Of a DNA stretch of 64,000 nt, positions 27,188 through 34,602 are shown in pieces. The notes below the pieces were generated by a model. That model searched no databases and was not told the origin of the DNA. It saw only the letters and a program-made list of their open reading frames with translations. The position numbers and the translations under genes are program-made. Source of the DNA: Gemmatimonadota bacterium. Its GTDB lineage: Bacteria; Gemmatimonadota; Gemmatimonadetes; Gemmatimonadales; Gemmatimonadaceae. Numbering within the stretch: the first letter of the stretch is position 1; each line of letters opens with the position of its first letter. Location: assembly GCA_028287235.1 (NCBI GenBank), contig JAQBQB010000002.1, positions 124,001-188,000 of the forward strand. Reading direction: 5' to 3'.

Positions 27188-28867
27188 CTATTCCCGTTTT
27201 GCGAATTGAATGTTCCGGCTTCGCTCGTCGACGTTGACGGCGAAGCCGGTCACCTTCCCCGCCCCGTCACGCTGGAACTCTACCGATCGCATGAACGACG
27301 ATGCGCCGCCGAAGTCGTTCCCCCAAAGCCATGTGAGCGCGATGGTGCCGTGCCGCGGGTGTCGCATCACCAGTGCTCCGTCCTTCACTTCGACACGATA
27401 GCGCGTCTGGAGCTCGTCGCTCTCATAGAGACCCGCAAACTGCACGAGCTGACTCGCGGAGAACGCGGTCGACTCGTCGAGGCGCGGAGAGCGGACGCCG
27501 CGATAGACGAGCTGCACGCGCCCGTCCGCGCCATTCCGTTGGAAGATCATTGGCGCATTGTACCCATCCACCCAGAACGTCGTATCGGAGCGTGGCGTCA
27601 TCGGCGCCGCGCCCTCGTGCGTCGCCTGTGACTCGAGGGTGCCGCCATTCCGCCGGACGCGCGTGTACGCCCCCGGGCCGAGACGATAGACGCCCGCATA
27701 CCGGTCGAGCGTGGCCGGGGCGACGCTCACCGCCGGTCCCTTCGTGACTCCACTTTGCGCCACCGTGGCACGAGGCGCGAGCTCGCTGTCGAGGTACATG
27801 TCGGCAAGATCGTACGCCGCGCGACCGGCGTTGATGTTGGCGGCGTTCGCCAGTACCACGACACCGAAGCGCTGCTTCGGAAAGTGCAGCACGAACGTCG
27901 AGAACCCCGCCCACCCGCCGCTGTGGTTCACGTTCGGCTGGCCGCGATAGTCGCCGTTCACGATGCCGAACGCGTACGGAATCGCCGACCCGTCGTTCAG
28001 CACCCCGCGCGTTCGCGTCATGGCCATTGCCGCGGCACCGCCGACCTTGGCGTCGTCGAAGTTCATGACCCACTTGGCCAGATCGTCCACGGTGCTGAAC
28101 AGCGAGCTCGAGCCGAGCGCCGTGAGATTGTTGGCGACAGCTTGGTAGGTGCCGCCAGGCCCGCGCGTGTAGCCCGAGGCGCGATTGGGAATCACGCGCG
28201 TGTGATCGTCGCGAAAATGCGAGTCGGTCATGCCGAGCGGGCCGAAGAGATGGTCGTCGGTCCATACGCGGAACGGCTGTCCGGTCACGCGCTGCACGGT
28301 TTCGGCGAGCAGGTTGAACCCCGTGTTGGAATACGTATACTCCGCGCCGGGCACGAAGTTGGTCGACCGCTGTCCGTATGCGAAGTGGAGGATCTGGTCG
28401 AACGAGATCACGTCGTCGTATCGCCATCCCGCCACCGACAGCGTGCCCGGCCAATCGCGAATTCCGCTGGTGTGATGCAGCAGGTTGTCGATCGTGACGG
28501 TGTGCCCAAGGTCGCCCAGCTCGGGGATGTACTTGTGGATGTCGTCGGTCAACTTGATGCGGCCGTCTTGAATCAGCATCGCCACCGCGAGTCCCGTGAA
28601 CTGCTTCGAGACCGAGGCGACGTCGAACACCGTCGTCGGCGTGATCGGCACGCGGTTCTCGAGACTCGCGTAGCCGTACCCCTTGTGCAGCAGCACCTTC
28701 CCGTCGCGCACGACGACGACGGCGACGCCCGGATTGAGCCCCTGGGCTTGCGCGGCGAAAAGGGAGTCGACGCGGTGCTCGAGGCGCGCCTGGTCCTGGG
28801 CGCCGGCGATACCGGCAAGTGTGAGAAGCGCGGCGACACAGCGTCGCACGGTGGCGAGACGGTTCAT
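27188..28867 (-). CDS. Exported serine hydrolase, beta-lactamase / D-aminopeptidase family
   Basis: This encodes 559 residues with signal peptide cleavage AGA|QDQ. The catalytic SxxK is S85-K88 (VASVSKQFTG), YSN is at 179-181 (YTYSNTGFNLL), and 'LLHHTSGIRDWPG' is present near 129-141. The architecture matches the gene at 6010 (same motifs, similar length, a beta-rich C-terminal domain), so the two are paralogues about 20 kb apart. 'FNRDG'-type strands near the end, such as 'VEFQRDGAGKVTGFAVNV', are typical of the C-terminal DUF3471-like/lipocalin-like region. It converges with the S9 peptidase (10 nt between stops). The physiological substrate is unknown, with peptide, ester and D-amino-acid amide all possible. 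Confidence 0.9.
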   Translation of the reverse strand: MNRLATVRRCVAALLTLAGIAGAQDQARLEHRVDSLFAAQAQGLNPGVAVVVVRDGKVLLHKGYGYASLENRVPITPTTVFDVASVSKQFTGLAVAMLIQDGRIKLTDDIHKYIPELGDLGHTVTIDNLLHHTSGIRDWPGTLSVAGWRYDDVISFDQILHFAYGQRSTNFVPGAEYTYSNTGFNLLAETVQRVTGQPFRVWTDDHLFGPLGMTDSHFRDDHTRVIPNRASGYTRGPGGTYQAVANNLTALGSSSLFSTVDDLAKWVMNFDDAKVGGAAAMAMTRTRGVLNDGSAIPYAFGIVNGDYRGQPNVNHSGGWAGFSTFVLHFPKQRFGVVVLANAANINAGRAAYDLADMYLDSELAPRATVAQSGVTKGPAVSVAPATLDRYAGVYRLGPGAYTRVRRNGGTLESQATHEGAAPMTPRSDTTFWVDGYNAPMIFQRNGADGRVQLVYRGVRSPRLDESTAFSASQLVQFAGLYESDELQTRYRVEVKDGALVMRHPRHGTIALTWLWGNDFGGASSFMRSVEFQRDGAGKVTGFAVNVDERSRNIQFAKRE

Positions 28868-28954
28868 GGCGGGAGCGGTGAAGGTGGTCGAGCCTACCCT
28901 GTGGACACTGGCGGCCGTTGCAAAGTTTGGCGCGGCGCGCGTTCATTCACCAGG

Positions 28955-28976
28955 CTCTGACCGAACTCTGACCGAA
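28955..28976. repeat. Perfect tandem 11-bp duplication just upstream of the epimerase-like gene
   Basis: CTCTGACCGAA occurs twice back to back, ending 5 nt before ATG 28982. It occupies the leader, where a ribosome-binding site would be expected. A replication-slippage product or a regulatory direct repeat are both possible. Confidence 0.5.
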
Positions 28977-28981
28977 TCGAG

Positions 28982-29956
28982 ATGCGCATCCTGTATATCG
29001 GCGGCACGGGCGAAATCAGCTTCGAGTGCGTTCACGAATCGATACGCCTCGGGCACGATGTCACGGTGTTCAATCGCGGAAACCGCAACGTCGGTCTTCC
29101 CGAGCAGGTCCACGTCATCGTCGGCGACGTCGAGGACGCTGCCGCCTACGGTCGGTTGGCCACCGAGCGATTCGACGTCGTCTGCCAATTTCGCCTCTTC
29201 ACGCCCGACGCGATGCGGCGCGACGTCGAGCTCTTCACCGGCCACTGCGGCCAGTACCTGTTCATCAGCTCCGCGTCGGCGTACGCCAAACCGGTGCGCA
29301 ACCTCCCGATCACGGAGGCGACGCCGCTGCACAATCCGTACTGGGCATATTCGCGCGCGAAGGCGGCAATGGAGCAGATCCTCAAGGCGCAGTCGGCGCT
29401 GCAGTACACGATCGTGCGACCGAGCCACACCTATCGCGCCAAGATGCCGACGGCGTTGGGGGGCGAAGTCTCGCGATTGCTTCGCGACAAACCCGTCGTG
29501 GTCCACGGCGACGGCGAATCGCTCTGGACGGTAACCCACGCGCGCGATTTCGCGCGGCCCTTTGCGCGGCTGCTCGGTGCGCCGGCGGCGCTGGGCGAAG
29601 CGTTTCACATCACGAGCGACCGCCAGTGGTCATGGAACGAGATCTTTGAAGCGATCGCGGCGGCGCTGGGCGTGACGAGCCCGCGATTGGTCCACGTCGC
29701 ATCCGACACCCTCATCCACTACAAGCCCGAATGGGAGGGACCGCTCCTCGGCGACAAGAGCCCGTCGGTTCGGTTCGACAACAACAAAGTGAAATCTGTC
29801 GTCGGCGCTTTCGAGTGCCCCATCGATCTGTGGCGCGGTATGCGGATGGTCGCCGAGGAGTTTCCGCCGCGAGCGGACGCCTTCGATCCCGCGGCGGACG
29901 CGCTGTACGATCGCATCATCGACGAGCAAACGGGCTTCGCTCCAACTCTCGCCTGA
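28982..29956 (+). CDS. NAD-dependent epimerase/dehydratase-like (atypical SDR) protein
   Basis: This encodes 324 residues. It opens MRILYIGGTGEISFECVHES, a Rossmann fold with the GGTG motif at residues 7-10. The active-site YxxxK is Y123-K127 ('YWAYSRAKAAME'), preceded by the Ser-rich 'QYLFISSASAYAKP' strand that supplies the catalytic Ser. 'YTIVRPSHTYRAK' follows, as in the extended/atypical SDRs. The C-terminal domain is shorter than in sugar epimerases and resembles the NmrA/CSP41-like group. It is cytoplasmic; the substrate is unknown and may be a nucleotide sugar. It diverges from the serine hydrolase, with 114 bp between the starts. Confidence 0.85.
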   Translation: MRILYIGGTGEISFECVHESIRLGHDVTVFNRGNRNVGLPEQVHVIVGDVEDAAAYGRLATERFDVVCQFRLFTPDAMRRDVELFTGHCGQYLFISSASAYAKPVRNLPITEATPLHNPYWAYSRAKAAMEQILKAQSALQYTIVRPSHTYRAKMPTALGGEVSRLLRDKPVVVHGDGESLWTVTHARDFARPFARLLGAPAALGEAFHITSDRQWSWNEIFEAIAAALGVTSPRLVHVASDTLIHYKPEWEGPLLGDKSPSVRFDNNKVKSVVGAFECPIDLWRGMRMVAEEFPPRADAFDPAADALYDRIIDEQTGFAPTLA

Positions 29957-30195
29957 ACACATCGTCGCGATGGCGGAGCGCATCGCGCGCAGTCATGACG
30001 AGCAGTGGAGCGTGACCTGACCGGCCGGGGGAACGTGTCGGGGAAACGGGAAGCCGCGCGTCTACGATGTCTGATGACGGCGCGCACCGGCCGGGGAGAT
30101 CCTTCGTGGCGCATACCCGCCGGCCATCGCCGAAGTCGAGAACACGCTCACCGGTGATCCAGCGTCTACGTCGTGGTCTCAGGAGGACTACGCAC

Positions 30196-30843
30196 ATGGC
30201 CCAGCAACGGAGCGAAGAATTGCGATCGCAGTCGCAACAGGCGCAGCAGCCGCAACAGACACCGCAATCGCAACAACGCCAGTCGACGCAGTCCCAGCAA
30301 CAGATGAGCAATACCGCCCGCGACCTCGAGCAGCGGATTCCACAGAGCAGCGAGACGATGCCGGCGCGCACCGGCGATCGCTCCGGCCTGCTGCGCAACG
30401 GCCGGCTCGCGTCCCCGCTGGATCTGATGCGCCGGATGAGCGCCGAGCTCGATCGCCTGGTCGGCGATCCGTCGGGCGGCGTGGACTGGGTCCCGCAGAT
30501 CGAAGTGCTCCGCCGCAACAACGCGGTCGTCGTCCGCGCCGAGCTGGCGGGCATCAACCCGGACGAGATCGACGTCGTCGTGGACAACGGCATGCTCACG
30601 ATCTCAGGCGTCCGCCAAGTCCAGCGGCGTGAAGAACACGATGGTGTTCTCCAGACGGAGCGCAGCTACGGGCGGTTCGCGCGCACCGTTACGCTTCCCG
30701 ACGGCGTAGATGAAGACAACATCACGGCCGATTTTCGCGACGGGGTTCTCGAGCTGTCCATTCCGGTTTCCACTCGCGGTCGCGGGCGGCGGATCGCCGT
30801 GCAAGGGTCGTCCAACTCGCAGTCCAACTCGCAGGGAGGCTGA
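30196..30843 (+). CDS. Hsp20 / alpha-crystallin small heat-shock protein with a Gln-rich N-terminal arm
   Basis: This encodes 215 residues from ATG 30196, with a perfect AGGAGG Shine-Dalgarno 9 nt upstream. The alpha-crystallin domain runs from about 98 to 190: 'WVPQIEVLRRNNAVVVRAELAGI', 'DVVVDNGMLTISG', 'RSYGRFARTVTLP' and the closing 'FRDGVLELSIPV'. Unusually, residues 2-39 are almost only Gln, Ser, Arg and Pro (over 15 Gln), a disordered low-complexity arm, and the C-terminus 'SNSQSNSQGG' is similar. Most bacterial Hsp20s are about 145 residues. The arm could modify oligomer assembly or condensate behaviour. A GTG-initiated lipoprotein gene begins 1 nt after the stop. Confidence 0.92.
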   Translation: MAQQRSEELRSQSQQAQQPQQTPQSQQRQSTQSQQQMSNTARDLEQRIPQSSETMPARTGDRSGLLRNGRLASPLDLMRRMSAELDRLVGDPSGGVDWVPQIEVLRRNNAVVVRAELAGINPDEIDVVVDNGMLTISGVRQVQRREEHDGVLQTERSYGRFARTVTLPDGVDEDNITADFRDGVLELSIPVSTRGRGRRIAVQGSSNSQSNSQGG

Positions 30844-30844
30844 A

Positions 30845-31369
30845 GTGCTGCGCGCTCACTTGAAGCGAATCGGCGCGCGCCGCTCGTTGACGGCTGTGCT
30901 CCTCGCTGTCGCCGCGTGCTCCAGAAACAAATCGGCAACCGACACCGCCACTGCCACCGCCGCCGGGCAAGTCGCTCCCGACAGCGCCGCACCAGCCGTC
31001 GCCGTGACGACCGAGGTCGCCCCCGGTGTCGTAGTCACCACGGTCGCGAAGCCCGGCGAAGCGATCTATCTCGCCGACGGCAGCGGACGCGCGATGTACG
31101 TGCTCGACGCGGCGCCCACCGACACCAGCAGCTGGAAGCCGGTGCCCGGCACCTCGGCGCCGACGACGACCGACACCAGCGTGAAGAGCACGATGCTCGG
31201 CACGACGACCAACGCCAACGGCACCAAGCAGGCGACGTACAACGGCAAGCCGCTCTACTACTATCAGGGCGACGCAGGGCCAAACGATAAGAACGGCAAC
31301 AACAAGCGCGCTGGCGGAACGACGGGCCATCTCGTCAACCCCGCCACCGGCTCCGCCGCGAAACGTTGA
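30845..31369 (+). CDS. Lipoprotein with COG4315-type (secreted repeat) motifs
   Basis: Translation probably starts at GTG 30845, with GGAGG at 30835-30839 as ribosome-binding site; the frame is open further upstream inside the hsp20 gene, but no better start exists. This gives 174 residues, with lipobox AVAAC (Cys25) and then a Thr/Ala-rich spacer. Two short motif repeats of the Lipoprotein_15/COG4315 kind follow: 'GEAIYLADGSGRAMYVLDA' near residue 70 and 'NGKPLYYYQGDAGPNDKNG' near 140. It is attached to the outer or cytoplasmic membrane. The family has no settled function. Its position directly behind hsp20 suggests stress co-expression. Confidence 0.8.
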   Translation: MLRAHLKRIGARRSLTAVLLAVAACSRNKSATDTATATAAGQVAPDSAAPAVAVTTEVAPGVVVTTVAKPGEAIYLADGSGRAMYVLDAAPTDTSSWKPVPGTSAPTTTDTSVKSTMLGTTTNANGTKQATYNGKPLYYYQGDAGPNDKNGNNKRAGGTTGHLVNPATGSAAKR

Positions 31370-31388
31370 TCGCGTACCGGTGATCGCG

Positions 31389-31435
31389 ACGACGTCAGCC
31401 CTATTCATACACATATATGAATGGGCTGACGTCGT
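31389..31435 (+). terminator. Strong hairpin after the lipoprotein gene, probable rho-independent terminator
   Basis: ACGACGTCAGCCC at 31389-31401 pairs perfectly with 31423-31435. Inside that stem ATTCATA (31403-31409) pairs with TATGAAT (31416-31422), leaving one bulged T and a 6-nt loop (CACATA). The outer arm runs straight into TTT. It ends the hsp20-lipoprotein transcript before the padR gene. The AT-rich inner stem is unusual for this GC-rich region. Confidence 0.7.
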
Positions 31436-31497
31436 TTCCGGCCCGGATTAAGAATCGGTTACGTCCGGCCGACGTCTCTTGCCGGCGTCGGCCAGTC

Positions 31498-31534
31498 GGA
31501 CCTACATATACGTCGTCACTACATATGTCGGTCC
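31498..31534 (+). promoter_or_regulatory. AT-rich direct and inverted repeats immediately upstream of padR, candidate operator
   Basis: CTACATAT occurs at 31502-31509 and again at 31519-31526 (17 bp apart), and the flanks GGACC (31498-31502) and GGTCC (31530-31534) are inverted. ACATATGT at 31521-31528 is itself palindromic. The block ends 1 bp before the padR ATG. PadR proteins commonly bind ATGT/ACAT-containing sites and autoregulate, so an operator is a natural reading but is unproven. Confidence 0.45.
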
Positions 31535-31535
31535 C

Positions 31536-31868
31536 ATGCTCGGAAACGATCTCAAAAAAGGCAGCGCCGAGTTCCTCGTCCTCTCCTTGCTCGAGCACGA
31601 GCGACGCCACGGCTATGAGCTCAACAAGCTCATTGAATCGCGCTCCAACGGCGTGCTGACCTTCCACATCGCCTCGCTCTACCCCCTGCTCTACCGCATG
31701 GAGGATCGCGGCTGGATCGTGGGCCGCTGGGTGGAGAAAGCTGGCGAGCGACGCCGCCGCTTTTACTCGATCACCGCGGCCGGCCGGCGCGCGCTCGACG
31801 CGCTGCGAGAAGGGTGGCTGGAGTTCGCGGCCGCCGTTGCCCTCGTCACCGGAGTTCAACATGGATGA
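31536..31868 (+). CDS. PadR-family transcriptional regulator (first of three)
   Basis: This encodes 110 residues from ATG 31536 (MLGNDLKKGSAEFLVLSLL). Earlier in-frame starts (31479) add a tail with no family match. It is a winged helix with the usual 'HGYELNKLIE' helix, 'LYPLLYRMEDRGWI' recognition region, and 'RRRRFYSITAAGRRALD' wing. PadR proteins repress neighbouring transport genes and themselves. The last 8 nt overlap the start of the permease gene (ATGGATGA), so the pair is translationally coupled. The regulator probably controls the permease in response to an unknown small molecule. Confidence 0.9.
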   Translation: MLGNDLKKGSAEFLVLSLLEHERRHGYELNKLIESRSNGVLTFHIASLYPLLYRMEDRGWIVGRWVEKAGERRRRFYSITAAGRRALDALREGWLEFAAAVALVTGVQHG

Positions 31869-34539
31869 ATGGCGCGAACGACTGCGGAGCGTCGTCGGCG
31901 GGTGGGGTCTGTCACCCGAAGAGCAAGCCGGCATCGTCGACGAGCTCGAGCAGCATCTCGAGCAAGAGCTCGCCGAGCTGCGGCCGCACGTCGGCGACGC
32001 GGTGGCGCGCGAACGGATCATGGCGCAAGTGAACGATCCGGCGCTCCGCGACGCGTCGGTTCGCTCGCGCCATCGCCCGGCGGTGAGTGTCGAGTCGTCG
32101 AGAGGAGCCGCGCGCGGCTGGGCGTCGCTCGCGCGCGACATTCGATTCGGCTGGCGGTCGCTCCGTACGAGCCCGGGCACGACGGCCATGGCGACGATCG
32201 CGCTCGCCCTCGGCATCGGGCTCACGACGGTGATGTTCACCATCATTTACGGCTTGCTGCTGCGCGGGCTGCCGTTCGAAAACGCGGATCGCATCGCGAT
32301 GGTCATGGAGGCGAATCCATCGCAGAGAGAGGAGGAGCTCTCCCTGTCGATGCACGACTTCTTCGCCTTCCGCGACGCACAGAAATCGTTCGAGACCTTT
32401 GGCGCGTGGGGAGCGACAACCGTCAACATCGCGGGCGACGAGCGCCCGGAGCGCGTCAACGCTGCACGCGTGACCGCGGCAACGTTGAGCGCGGCGCGCG
32501 TACGCCCGTTGCTTGGCCGAGCGGTTCGCGCCGACGACGAGGTGCCCGGCGGTGAGCTGGTCGTGGTCCTCTCGTACTCGCTCTGGCGCGACCGCTACGC
32601 GAGCGACTCGAGCGTGGTCGGCCGCGCGGTGCGCATCAACGGACAGCCGGCCACGGTGGTCGGCGTGATGCCCAACGGATTCGAGTTCCCCCGCGACGCG
32701 AAGCTCTGGCTTCCACTTCGTCTCGATCCCGCGACTTCGCCATGGGGCTCGGGGACCCACGTCAACGGCGTTGCGCGATTGCGCGCCGGCGTGACGTTCG
32801 AGCAGGCCAACACCGAGTTGGCGAGCATCGCCAAACGCATTGCAGCCGAACATCCGGAGTCGAACAAGGGAGTGCGCACGATCGTGCAGCCGTTCATCCG
32901 CGCCGCCATCCCCGCGCGCGTGTACGCGCTGCTCTATGCGATGTTCGGCGCCGTCGGGCTGGTATTTCTCGTTGCATGCACGAATGTCGCCAATCTCCTG
33001 CTGGCGCGCGCCACACATCGCACGAAGGAGGTGGCAATTCGCGTTGCGCTGGGCGCATCGCGCACCGCGATCGCGCGACAGTTCCTCGTCGAAGCGCTGG
33101 TGTTGTCGATCGTGTCGGCCGCCCTCGGCGCATTGGTGGCGCAGGCCGGGCTTGCGGCCTTTCGTCGCGCGGTCGCCGGCCAGGCGCCGTTCTGGGCGGA
33201 TTTCCGATTGCATCCGCAGGTGTTGCTGTTCATCGCACTCGCGGCGCTGTTGGCCAGCCTGGTCTCCGGACTGTTGCCGGCGCTCACCGCGGCGCGGAGC
33301 GACATCACCGACGTGTTGAAGGACCAGGCGCTCGGGTCGTCGTCGCTGCGAAGCGGAAAGCTCAGCCGCGGCCTCGTCGTGTTCGAACTCGCGCTGTCGT
33401 CGATGCTGCTCATCGTCGCCGCGCTGACGACGAAGAGCGTGTTGAACCTGCGATCCGTCGAGCCGGGCTTCCGGACGAGCGGCGTGATCACGGGGCGCGT
33501 CACGCTGTCGACGCGCGACACGGCGCGCCAGACCGCGTTCTTCGATCGCCTGGAGGAGGAGATCGCGCGCCTCCCGGGTGCGGCGGCTACGTCGCTCGGC
33601 AGCGATCTACCGGGCACGGGATGGAACGGGGGGCGCGTCGCCGTCGAGGGACGGACGTATGCGCGGAAGAGCGACCAGCCAGAGGTCCGCCGGCTCGCCG
33701 TCACGCCGGGATTCTTCAAGACGTTCGACGTCACCGTGTCGCGCGGCCGCGCCATCGGCACGGAGGATCGCACGGGCACGCTTCCGGTCGCGGTCGTGAA
33801 CCAGCGGTTCGCTGACGAGAGCTTCCGCGGCGGCGATCCGATCGGGCATCGCATCGACCTCACGCCGCGCGACACGGTCGCGCACTGGGTGACCATCATC
33901 GGCGTCATGCCGAATCTCTACGCAACCGATCAAGGGTCGATCAACCGAGGCATCCCCTGGCCCGCCGAAGTGCTCACGGCGTTCCGGCAAGATTCGCGCA
34001 GCTCGGCGAGCATCGCGATTCGCACAACGGGCGATCCGGAATCTGTCGCGCAGCCGCTCCGTACGCTGGTCGCCTCGCTCGATCCCGACCTCCCGGTCTA
34101 TTCGCTCACGTCGATGAGCGACGTGCTCGCGCAGTCACGGTGGGACGTACGCATTTTCGGCGGTCTGTTCGTGTTGTTCGGCATCGTTGCGCTCGCGCTC
34201 GCGTCGATCGGTCTCTACGCGGTGCTGGCGTTCTCCGTGAGCCGACGCGAGCGCGAGATGGGCATCCGCATGGCGCTGGGAGCCGCCGCCGCCGACGTCA
34301 TGCGGCTGGTGCTGAGAGAAGCGACCGTTCAGGTGGCGATCGGCGTTCCGATCGGCATGCTGCTCGGCGTGGGGCTCGCACGGCTGGCGGGCGCGGTGCT
34401 CTTCCAGGTTCGGCCGAACGATCCGGCGATCATCGCGGTGGTGGTCGCGACGCTGGCCGCGACGGGGCTGGCGGCCTGTGTCGCGCCAGCGTTGCGGGCG
34501 ACGAGGGCCGATCCCGTCCGAAGTTTGCGGTCCGAGTGA
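31861..34539 (+). CDS. ADOP-family ABC transporter permease (duplicated MacB/FtsX-type), copy 1
   Basis: This encodes 892 residues from ATG 31861 inside the end of padR. Residues 1-65 form a soluble helical prefix ('LSPEEQAGIVDELEQHLEQEL'), followed by TM1 ('ATIALALGIGLTTVMFTIIYGLLL'). A MacB-type periplasmic domain, an FtsX block with 'RTKEVAIRVALGASRTAIARQFLVEAL', and two TMs complete the first half. The second half repeats TM, periplasmic domain and FtsX block ('REREMGIRMALGAAAADVMRLVL'), closing 'PALRATRADPVRSLRSE'. This is the 'acidobacterial duplicated orphan permease' architecture. It has no ATPase gene next to it, so it must borrow one or act without. The substrate is unknown; export of a small molecule or antimicrobial is a guess from MacB. 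Confidence 0.9.
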   Translation: MDEWRERLRSVVGGWGLSPEEQAGIVDELEQHLEQELAELRPHVGDAVARERIMAQVNDPALRDASVRSRHRPAVSVESSRGAARGWASLARDIRFGWRSLRTSPGTTAMATIALALGIGLTTVMFTIIYGLLLRGLPFENADRIAMVMEANPSQREEELSLSMHDFFAFRDAQKSFETFGAWGATTVNIAGDERPERVNAARVTAATLSAARVRPLLGRAVRADDEVPGGELVVVLSYSLWRDRYASDSSVVGRAVRINGQPATVVGVMPNGFEFPRDAKLWLPLRLDPATSPWGSGTHVNGVARLRAGVTFEQANTELASIAKRIAAEHPESNKGVRTIVQPFIRAAIPARVYALLYAMFGAVGLVFLVACTNVANLLLARATHRTKEVAIRVALGASRTAIARQFLVEALVLSIVSAALGALVAQAGLAAFRRAVAGQAPFWADFRLHPQVLLFIALAALLASLVSGLLPALTAARSDITDVLKDQALGSSSLRSGKLSRGLVVFELALSSMLLIVAALTTKSVLNLRSVEPGFRTSGVITGRVTLSTRDTARQTAFFDRLEEEIARLPGAAATSLGSDLPGTGWNGGRVAVEGRTYARKSDQPEVRRLAVTPGFFKTFDVTVSRGRAIGTEDRTGTLPVAVVNQRFADESFRGGDPIGHRIDLTPRDTVAHWVTIIGVMPNLYATDQGSINRGIPWPAEVLTAFRQDSRSSASIAIRTTGDPESVAQPLRTLVASLDPDLPVYSLTSMSDVLAQSRWDVRIFGGLFVLFGIVALALASIGLYAVLAFSVSRREREMGIRMALGAAAADVMRLVLREATVQVAIGVPIGMLLGVGLARLAGAVLFQVRPNDPAIIAVVVATLAATGLAACVAPALRATRADPVRSLRSE

Positions 34540-34602
34540 GGTGCGTCTCGAAACTGTTCGGCATTCCGACCCGGCCGTAGTTCCTCCTGCGCCCGCGCAC
34601 GC

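Noticed and set aside
29957-30195. Possible extra coding sequence upstream of hsp20 (frame open from 30067)
   Set aside because: The extension is Arg-rich with no match to Hsp20 arms, while ATG 30196 has a perfect AGGAGG.
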